A stretch of 24,968 bases of DNA, taken from a virus. Positions within the stretch are counted from its first letter, which is position 1, and every line of letters starts with the position of its first letter. The notes beneath the pieces are model-generated. The model was not told where the DNA came from and made no database searches. It saw only the letters and a list, made by a program, of their open reading frames with translations. Shown here piece by piece: positions 20,202-24,968 of this stretch. The stretch lies in the IMG/VR virus record IMGVR_UViG_3300009104_000116, positions 1-24,968 of that record. One strand, written 5' to 3'. A program made the position numbers and the translations under genes.

Positions 20202-20718
20202 TTGTTAGTGTGTTAAATATTGAACTTAAGCTTATTTTTGTTTCTTTACTTATATCTCTCATACTCATATTCGTATTAAAATATAATTTTGTTAACTTTT
20301 TGTCATACCAATACCAGTCTTCAATTATACTATCTATCTTGTCGCACAACTCGTCTAAGTTAATCTTTTTTTTTATATTTTCATTATATTCTTCGTAGTC
20401 TTCTATTGTTTTGTTTATTAAATTGCTAAAATTATGTTCATCTATATCAGAAAATAATAACATTTTTTTATTTCTAGATTTGCCATAATTAGTAAACTTG
20501 CTATAAAACAAATTTCTTAATGTTATATAAATATAAAATGTATTAACCTCGTTTTTGTTATACATTATTTTTTCAACATTTTTTGTATAATCATATAATC
20601 TTAAATACATCTCTTGTACTATTTCATTGGCATCATTATCAGACAAATTAAAACTTTTTGCCATTTTAATCCACTCATTGTGGCGTTTAGATAATATGTT
20701 TAATATCTTAACACCCAC
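20143..20718 (-). CDS. Phage sigma-70-family (ECF-like) sigma factor
   Basis: A 191-residue protein. Residues about 25-45 (SDNDANEIVQEMYLRLYDYT) match sigma region 2, and about 148-180 (MSMRDISKETKISLSSIFNT, then LTNAKERIRNKTK) match the region 4 helix-turn-helix that reads the -35/-33 element. Tyr/Phe/Asn-rich sequence lies between. It probably redirects host RNA polymerase to phage promoters. The start is GTG at 20718, because the preceding residues (LSKRHNEW) belong to the fold; the first in-frame ATG lies 18 codons in. It overlaps its neighbours by 11 and 59 bases. Confidence 0.82.
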   Translation of the reverse strand: MGVKILNILSKRHNEWIKMAKSFNLSDNDANEIVQEMYLRLYDYTKNVEKIMYNKNEVNTFYIYITLRNLFYSKFTNYGKSRNKKMLLFSDIDEHNFSNLINKTIEDYEEYNENIKKKINLDELCDKIDSIIEDWYWYDKKLTKLYFNTNMSMRDISKETKISLSSIFNTLTNAKERIRNKTKQEYKKYKS

Positions 20719-20998
20719 TCGATAAAAGTATTTTTTCTATTTGTTCAAAGCTATTTATAACTAGATAAGTTCCCCTCCATTCTCTTTTAAATTTAGCTTC
20801 ATCAGGAGTAAGTTTTTGTTGACTTATAGATTTATTGCCATCTTTAATCTCTACTAAATAATTTTTATAATTATAACCTATAATAATATCTGGTGCACCT
20901 TTTCCTAATTGGTGAGTGTGTAATACAGAGCATCCTATATTTCTTAGCTTGGTAACTATTTGTTTTTGGTTGGCATCTACTCTAGCTTTAATTCGCAT
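20708..20998 (-). CDS. VRR-NUC domain nuclease
   Basis: A 96-residue protein that is a complete minimal VRR-NUC (PD-(D/E)XK) domain: an N-terminal helix (NQKQIVTKLRNIGCSVLHTH), then GKGAPDIIIGYNYKNYLVEI with D37, E50 and K52 (EIK), followed by SISQQKLTPDE with Q61 and a C-terminal strand-helix. Standalone VRR-NUC proteins in phages are thought to resolve or cut branched DNA such as replication and recombination intermediates. It overlaps the primase-helicase stop by 22 bases and the sigma factor start by 11. Confidence 0.9.
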   Translation of the reverse strand: MRIKARVDANQKQIVTKLRNIGCSVLHTHQLGKGAPDIIIGYNYKNYLVEIKDGNKSISQQKLTPDEAKFKREWRGTYLVINSFEQIEKILLSSGC

Positions 20999-22707
20999 CT
21001 AAATTTATCTACAATAATAAAAGGGCTTTCATTATTGAAATAATATCGACTTGACTTTCTGTGGTAAGTTATGCCGTGTATTTCTTGTGGGTAACCAACC
21101 AGTTTTTGTTTTTTTATCTTTTGACTACCAAATATAACACTTGTATCTGAAAAATCAACTGCCCTATTTGGTCTCCATATAAACATTACATTATCGCTTT
21201 TGTCAGCAAACGTTCCACCACCTTTTATTCTATTTATATCAGGCCTGTTATATTTGCCTTTTTCGTCTTTTTGTGGTGTAACTTGGTGTGCAACTAAGTG
21301 TACAGAAATTTTATTTTCTACTGCAAACCTTTTTAATTGGCTCATAAACCTACTAATATATAGGTCTTCTCTTTCGCCAAACTGCATCCTGTGTTGAACT
21401 GTATTATATGGGTCAATAATTAAAGAACGTATTCCTTTTGCTTTAACTAAATATTTAGCTCTATCAAAGATGTCATCTAATTTATAACTTTTTTTTGGAT
21501 AAATAATAAAAAAATGTCTTTTCATAAATTCCAAAGCTTCTTTAAACTCTTCAATACTCATATAATTATTTGCATAATAAGGGTCAGCACTTTTGCCAAT
21601 ATAACATTCAATTAAATCATTATAAAAATCATTTATTGGCATATTCTCTGGACTAAATACTGCAAACTTCCATCCGTCATGAAAAGCTTTTAATAATGAT
21701 AATTGATTTAAAAACATACTTTTACCTTCGTTTTGATAACCAGTCCAAACATTAACTTCTCCATTTCTCCAAGTCCAAGCATTGTCTATACAGGGTATAT
21801 GTGTAGTAGTTCCTCTTTCTTGACCATTGTAATATCCATCAATCATACTATCGTATATGTCTCCAACATTAAATATTCCTTCAACTTTAGGGTCTTGAGC
21901 ATCTTTTAATGCTTTCTTTAAGGATTCAACACCTTCTTTTAACAATAGTTCGTTTGCATCTTTATAACCATTAAAATTTACTATTTTACATTTTTCAGCA
22001 CCAAACCTCCTAACTAATTCTTCTTGTAAGTGTCTGCCATTATCGTCATTATCAGTAGCCACATAAATTCTCTCTGCCTGTTCAAATACATTGTAGCAAT
22101 TAGTAATACATTCTAACTTTTTATCTAGGTTTTTATCCCTTATATTTGGCGCACCCATATTAACAGATGTGTGCCAAGTAATACCTGCTACCTCCCAAGA
22201 CAAAGAATCTATTTCTCCTTCACATATAACAATTAATTTTTGATTATAAACTCTGTCGTAGTTATAAATAATTGGTTTACCATTTTTAGATTGCGTAAAT
22301 GTTTTAGTAAGTAAACCTCTTGTTTTGTAGTTTATAAGTTCATTGTTTTTTAAATATGGAAAAACTATACTTCTTCCGTCTTTACTACTGACTATTTTGT
22401 TTTGCTCAATAACCTCATTTGTAATGCCTCTATCGTTTAAAAACTTCTTAGATTTAGTGTTTAGATTTGATAAATTAGTTGTTTTTGGTTTTATATATAC
22501 AGGGGTGTTGTGTGTATATTCTCTAGGTTTTACACAACCAGTCCAACCACATTTATGGCAAATATATAAACCAGTATTTAAATTTATGCTTAAACAAGGG
22601 TCGTTGTAGTTTTTTTTGCCAATTTCATAGCATTTAGGACATTTTACTTTTTGTTGTACAGGGCTGTTTTTGGCAATTATACCAATATTATTAAACTCTT
22701 GTTTCAT
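20977..22707 (-). CDS. Bifunctional primase-helicase (T7 gp4-like)
   Basis: A 576-residue replication protein. The N-terminal zinc ribbon uses C23, C26, C50 and C53. The TOPRIM primase core includes VICEGEID (E163) and VATDNDDNGR (D219, D221). The helicase half is DnaB/RecA-like, with Walker A TGYQNEGKS (322-330), Walker B SLIIDPYN (428-435), HLVAHQ (470-475) and the arginine-finger-type stretch GGGTFADKSDNVMFIWR (496-512). It would unwind the fork and lay primers. The gene starts 98 bases downstream of the winged-helix gene, the gap holding the 17-base repeats. No DNA polymerase gene is in the window. Confidence 0.93.
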   Translation of the reverse strand: MKQEFNNIGIIAKNSPVQQKVKCPKCYEIGKKNYNDPCLSINLNTGLYICHKCGWTGCVKPREYTHNTPVYIKPKTTNLSNLNTKSKKFLNDRGITNEVIEQNKIVSSKDGRSIVFPYLKNNELINYKTRGLLTKTFTQSKNGKPIIYNYDRVYNQKLIVICEGEIDSLSWEVAGITWHTSVNMGAPNIRDKNLDKKLECITNCYNVFEQAERIYVATDNDDNGRHLQEELVRRFGAEKCKIVNFNGYKDANELLLKEGVESLKKALKDAQDPKVEGIFNVGDIYDSMIDGYYNGQERGTTTHIPCIDNAWTWRNGEVNVWTGYQNEGKSMFLNQLSLLKAFHDGWKFAVFSPENMPINDFYNDLIECYIGKSADPYYANNYMSIEEFKEALEFMKRHFFIIYPKKSYKLDDIFDRAKYLVKAKGIRSLIIDPYNTVQHRMQFGEREDLYISRFMSQLKRFAVENKISVHLVAHQVTPQKDEKGKYNRPDINRIKGGGTFADKSDNVMFIWRPNRAVDFSDTSVIFGSQKIKKQKLVGYPQEIHGITYHRKSSRYYFNNESPFIIVDKFRCELKLE

Positions 22708-22732
22708 TGTGTTTTTTTTATATATTATATAA

Positions 22733-22807
22733 TACTCTATGTAATATAATACTTTATGTAATATAATACTTTATGTATAAGTTTTATTTTTAATACATAG
22801 AGTATTA
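22733..22807. repeat. Second copy of the 17-base repeat array, with an inverted unit
   Basis: Two full 17-base units (22733-22749 and 22750-22766) and a partial third (22767-22783) match the array at 11360-11478. A further unit lies inverted at 22793-22806 and can pair with 22765-22778 (14 bases, one mismatch). The array sits directly upstream of the primase-helicase start and overlaps the winged-helix gene's stop, an arrangement like iterons at a replication origin. Confidence 0.88.
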
Positions 22808-23098
22808 CATACAACTGACTAATTTGACATCAGGGCTTATATATATTTTTCTTTCTTTGCCACTATTTCCAATACTTTTAGTAACCCTGTTTATATATCC
22901 TCTTTTTTCTAGCTTGTTAAATATTCTATATAAAGTCCTCTCATTAAGACCTAAACTCCTGCTAATAAACTCATTAGAGGCAAAACAATATCCTTTCTGT
23001 TTTGACAAAGATTCAACATAAGACAAAACAGTTGCTTCTTGTATAGATAAATTTGTATTCATAAATGATAAATTAATATTAACGTAATTTTTTGACAT
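22805..23098 (-). CDS. Winged helix-turn-helix protein, possible replication initiator
   Basis: A 97-residue protein. After an N-terminal strand (YVNINLSFMNTNLS), residues about 18-80 form a HTH_36-type winged helix: IQEATVLSYVESLSKQKGY, SNEFISRSLGLNERTLYRIF, NKLEKRGYINRV and a wing ending RKIYISP. This domain is found in phage replisome organisers and plasmid initiators and in regulators. Its gene ends inside the 17-base repeat array and is followed by the primase-helicase, so it is a good candidate for the repeat-binding protein. Its stop codon is made by the inverted repeat unit. A transcriptional role on the CTGAC sites is the alternative. Confidence 0.78.
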   Translation of the reverse strand: MSKNYVNINLSFMNTNLSIQEATVLSYVESLSKQKGYCFASNEFISRSLGLNERTLYRIFNKLEKRGYINRVTKSIGNSGKERKIYISPDVKLVSCM

Positions 23099-23111
23099 AA
23101 TTTTTGATAAT

Positions 23112-23140
23112 ACCCCCTATACATTACATATACAGGGGGT
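23112..23140 (-). terminator. Hairpin between the SSB-like and winged-helix genes, possible attenuator
   Basis: CCCCCT pairs with AGGGGG and continues through four A-T pairs past a bulge (about ten pairs, 5-base loop). On the minus strand it is not followed by a T run, so it looks more like a processing or attenuation hairpin than a full terminator. The next ATG begins 14 bases downstream. Confidence 0.45.
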
Positions 23141-23150
23141 TTGATTAGAT

Positions 23151-23402
23151 TTAAAACGGCAAATCAGTTTCTTCTTTTTGCTCTACTTCTTTTGGTTGCT
23201 CTGGCTTATACTCATCTACCCAAATAGTATGGGTTTTTCCATATTTGTCTGTTTCCTTTTTTGGAGCAATAGTAAGCTTTAAATACTTTTTACCATTGTA
23301 TTCAATCCAACTACCTCTTGCTTTTTCTTCCGAGATAGTAAAATTTACTAGGTCATAAGACCCTACTTTTTTTCCGTTTCCAACGTACTTTTTTTCATTC
23401 AT
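23151..23402 (-). CDS. Small protein with SSB-like C-terminal tip
   Basis: An 83-residue protein starting MNEKKYVGNGKKVGSYDLVN, with strands (KKYLKLTIAPKKET, HTIWVDEYKP) and a Glu-rich tail ending in EETDLPF. That end closely resembles the acidic tip of single-strand-binding proteins (D-D-x-P-F), which docks recombination and replication proteins. It lies 16 bases downstream of the ERF gene. The core is much shorter than a normal SSB OB-fold (about 110 residues), so it is either a minimal relative or an unrelated protein that mimics the tip. Confidence 0.7.
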   Translation of the reverse strand: MNEKKYVGNGKKVGSYDLVNFTISEEKARGSWIEYNGKKYLKLTIAPKKETDKYGKTHTIWVDEYKPEQPKEVEQKEETDLPF

Positions 23403-23418
23403 AATAATTAAATTTAAT

Positions 23419-23982
23419 TTAGGTTAATAATAATTTTTCTACTTCTGTACTTACTTTATATTTTTTTCTAATATCCGCGACAGTAAAACCTTTTTCTTTT
23501 ATTGCCGTCTTTGCCTTATCAAAAGAAACTCCTTTTTTTCCTAACCACTCTTTTGATGGCTCTAGCGTCTCCACAGAAGCATTTTGAGACACCTTAGCGT
23601 GATTATTAGTAGCATCTGCGTCTTTTGTGTCATCTATTAAAAACAAACCGTTTAAAGCATACTTTCTAGCATAACTAGAAGACGCACCATAAGATTGCGC
23701 TACGTCCATGCCTTTTCTGGTTAAATTAATACCTGCCTGTGCTCTTACTTGTATTTTGTCTTTGCCATCAGTTATTTCAGCAGTAGCATTTACAAACATA
23801 GGGTCTCCACTAACAGAATCGGTAATTGTTAAACACAAACCCTCTTTTTTTAATAAAGGTTTTACTGCCTCTAAGATGTCTTCACAACTTCTGTAATTAT
23901 AATTTCCAAAAGTGTTTCTTTGATTTTTTGGTGCTTTCAAACTCCCTTGAATATTCACCAACTTCTTTGTTAAGTTTTCCAT
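23419..23982 (-). CDS. erf: ERF-family single-strand annealing protein
   Basis: A 187-residue protein when started at the ATG at 23982 (MENLTKKLVNIQGSLKAPKN). The ERF core is clear: APKNQRNTFGNYNYRSCEDI, ILEAVKPLLKKEGLCLTITD, then AQAGINLTRKGMDVAQSYGA and SSYARKYALNGLFLIDDTKD. After about residue 135 comes a linker and a small C-terminal domain (KAKTAIKEKGFTVADIRKKY). It anneals complementary single strands in phage recombination, partnering the RecE-like exonuclease. A longer reading from a TTG at 24015 would cover the promoter and adds an unlikely hydrophobic leader, so it is rejected. First gene of the early operon. Confidence 0.9.
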   Translation of the reverse strand: MENLTKKLVNIQGSLKAPKNQRNTFGNYNYRSCEDILEAVKPLLKKEGLCLTITDSVSGDPMFVNATAEITDGKDKIQVRAQAGINLTRKGMDVAQSYGASSSYARKYALNGLFLIDDTKDADATNNHAKVSQNASVETLEPSKEWLGKKGVSFDKAKTAIKEKGFTVADIRKKYKVSTEVEKLLLT

Positions 23983-23986
23983 AAGA

Positions 23987-24016
23987 CAAATATACAATAA
24001 AAATGTCAGATGCAAA
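23987..24016 (-). promoter_or_regulatory. Strong promoter giving a near-leaderless erf transcript
   Basis: Minus strand TTTG (24013-24016), 18 bases, TATATTTG (23987-23994), a full match to the Bacteroidota consensus. CTGACA lies in the spacer, nine bases before TATATTTG. Only four bases separate the -7 element from the erf ATG, so the transcript should begin at or within a few bases of the start codon. It overlaps the tail of the upstream terminator. Confidence 0.85.
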
Positions 24017-24043
24017 AAAAAAGGGCAACATTTTTTGTTACCC
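24014..24043 (-). terminator. Rho-independent terminator before the erf promoter
   Basis: Minus strand GGGTAACA pairs with TGTTGCCC (eight pairs, one G-T, 5-base loop), followed by nine T. It ends the transcript of the lysis-region genes and insulates the erf promoter, whose TTTG element overlaps its T tract. Confidence 0.88.
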
Positions 24044-24089
24044 TCTTTAAAACAATGAAAACAAAGAAAATCAATGGATATTTTTACCC

Positions 24090-24166
24090 TATTGAATTCA
24101 CAAAGATAGTAAAACCCCTATTAAATTCATAGGGTATTGAATTTAGTTATTAACCTATTGAATTTA
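24090..24166. repeat. Cluster of four TATTRAATTYA motifs
   Basis: The motif occurs at 24090-24100, 24119-24129, 24135-24145 and 24156-24166, all in the same orientation. The second copy is flanked by CCCTAT and ATAGGG, which can form a 6-pair hairpin. The last copy overlaps the stop codon of the 42-residue gene. The same motif clusters at 13719-13832. Confidence 0.8.
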
Positions 24167-24292
24167 CCTTCCTTGTCCTCTATATTTTTTTTTATAACCA
24201 GATTGATTTTTACTTGCGTTTTTAGAGTGTACGTTAGGTCTTTTCTTTCTTTTATTAGGTCTATAAGTATTTACAGAAACTTTTCTTGGCAT
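24164..24292 (-). CDS. Tiny basic protein
   Basis: A 42-residue protein starting MPRKVSVNTYRPNKRKKRPN and ending GYKKKYRGQGR; about 40 percent of residues are Lys or Arg. Its ATG overlaps the holin stop by one base (TAATG), which supports translation. The composition suits nucleic-acid binding. From memory, similar tiny basic proteins occur in phages of marine Bacteroidota; function unknown. Confidence 0.65.
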   Translation of the reverse strand: MPRKVSVNTYRPNKRKKRPNVHSKNASKNQSGYKKKYRGQGR

Positions 24293-24699
24293 TATTTTTT
24301 TATAATTTTAGCCGTCTTTTCAATACCTCTTGAAGTAAAATAAAAGCCAAGAGACATTATAACTATCTGTCCTAGTAAATCAACGTACTGGTTGGCAATA
24401 TTAAATTCTCCAATATTTCCATCAGTAAGAGCAAATAGTGTGTAAAGAACTAAAGAGAATATTGTTAATAATGGACGAATGTTTTTACTTAACCAACTAT
24501 CACTATTCATGTCTGCTGCATGACGTGAAGTAATTTCTTTTTCTAAATCAAGCTCTGCTTTTATAAATATTTCTTCCATTTCTTTTTCAAACTGTGCTTT
24601 TTCGTCTTTAGTTTGTACAAATTTATCAACTAAACCACCAATTTTGTTTGCTATACCTGAGCCTGCACCACCAAATAATTTTGCTAATATTTTTCCCAT
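24292..24699 (-). CDS. Holin-like membrane protein (3TM GTA-holin type)
   Basis: A 135-residue protein starting MGKILAKLFGGAGSGIANKI. Residues 1-30 are a Gly-rich amphipathic segment; 31-70 a charged helix (KDEKAQFEKEMEEIFIKAEL); two clear membrane helices follow at about 75-92 (IRPLLTIFSLVLYTLFAL) and 105-124 (YVDLLGQIVIMSLGFYF), with a basic C-terminal tail. The order amphipathic start, charged helix, RPxL-led membrane pair matches the 3TM holin family (GTA_holin_3TM). It would permeabilise the inner membrane at lysis. No endolysin is within the window; it may lie beyond the right edge. Confidence 0.72.
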   Translation of the reverse strand: MGKILAKLFGGAGSGIANKIGGLVDKFVQTKDEKAQFEKEMEEIFIKAELDLEKEITSRHAADMNSDSWLSKNIRPLLTIFSLVLYTLFALTDGNIGEFNIANQYVDLLGQIVIMSLGFYFTSRGIEKTAKIIKK

Positions 24700-24702
24700 A
24701 AT

Positions 24703-24968
24703 TTAATTTTTATTTTTTATTAGTATATCTGAGCTAGGTCTGGTAGTAATGTCTGGCGCACTCTTAACACTAGCTGAATTATTAGAATTGTTATTTGAAT
24801 TATTACTAGACGAAGCGCCTCTATTATCTGGGTATCGCCATTGATAATCATAATTTCTATAATTATAATAAGGATAATTATATGGATAATAGCTACTATA
24901 AACAGGATAAAATGACCTGTAATAATCTGGTCTTATTTTATCTATTGCAACTAAAATAGTGTCCCCTT
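24703..24968 (-). CDS. Tyr/Pro/Asn-rich protein, 5' end missing
   Basis: The 3' end of a gene entering from the right edge; 87 codons plus stop are visible. The fragment starts GDTILVAIDKIRPDYYRSFY, continues with Tyr/Asn/Pro-rich sequence (YYPYNYPYYNYRNYDYQWRY), then a Ser/Asn run (SSSNNSNNNSNNSASV) and ends SSDILIKNKN. It stops three bases before the holin start. The low-complexity composition suggests a surface or periplasm-spanning tail, for example of a spanin or lipoprotein, but the informative N-terminus is not in the window. Confidence 0.7.
   Translation of the reverse strand, partial: GDTILVAIDKIRPDYYRSFYPVYSSYYPYNYPYYNYRNYDYQWRYPDNRGASSSNNSNNNSNNSASVKSAPDITTRPSSDILIKNKN

Noticed and set aside
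23983-24015. Upstream extension of erf (start MHLTFLLYICL)
   Set aside because: It begins with TTG, covers the promoter and adds a hydrophobic leader foreign to ERF proteins; the ATG at 23982 fits the family start.
1-24968. Integrase, attachment site or lysogeny module
   Set aside because: No recombinase, CI-like repressor or attachment-type repeat is visible in the window; lifestyle cannot be decided from it.

Overview
This window is a contiguous piece of a tailed double-stranded DNA phage (or prophage) genome whose host is most likely a flavobacterium or another member of the Bacteroidota. The DNA is very A+T-rich. Promoter-like sites match the Bacteroidota pattern (TTTG, about 18-21 bases, TAnnTTTG), and Shine-Dalgarno sites are essentially absent. 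Every gene I support lies on the minus strand, so transcription runs from high to low coordinates. A tape-measure protein and a frameshifted pair of tail-assembly chaperones indicate a long, non-contractile (siphovirus-type) tail. Both ends of the window cut genes.

Layout in transcription order. (1) 24968-24164: end of an unknown Tyr-rich protein, a holin-like membrane protein and a tiny basic protein, followed by a 100-base stretch with four copies of an 11-base motif and a terminator. (2) 23982-15591: an early/middle replication and recombination block. It holds an ERF annealing protein read from a nearly leaderless promoter, a small protein with an SSB-like tail, a winged-helix protein, an array of 17-base repeats, a primase-helicase, a VRR-NUC nuclease, a sigma factor, two more PD-(D/E)XK nucleases (one RecE-like), a lipoprotein with its own promoter, a DnaA-domain-IV/Nmad1 fusion, and the small and large terminase genes. 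(3) 15491-12110: about sixteen very small accessory genes in two promoter-led groups, ending at a strong terminator. (4) 12048-11245: mostly non-coding DNA with a G+C-rich hairpin-dense stretch, one small gene, and a second, larger array of the 17-base repeats. (5) 11244-1: the virion genes, in the unusual order tail chaperones, neck/tail-completion candidates, tail-tip proteins, tape measure, prohead protease, scaffold, major capsid protein, tail tube and a further virion protein. No portal gene is visible.

How the parts fit. The winged-helix protein, primase-helicase and 17-base repeats form a plausible replication origin module. ERF, the RecE-like exonuclease and the SSB-like protein form a recombination set. 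Several promoters carry CTGAC/GTCAG half-sites in or beside the spacer, suggesting one regulator controls separate operons, while the phage sigma factor may take over late transcription. The most unusual items are a 65-residue module inserted three times into two neighbouring tail proteins, twin repeat arrays 11 kb apart, a 270-base structured non-coding region, and the DnaA-IV/Nmad1 fusion.
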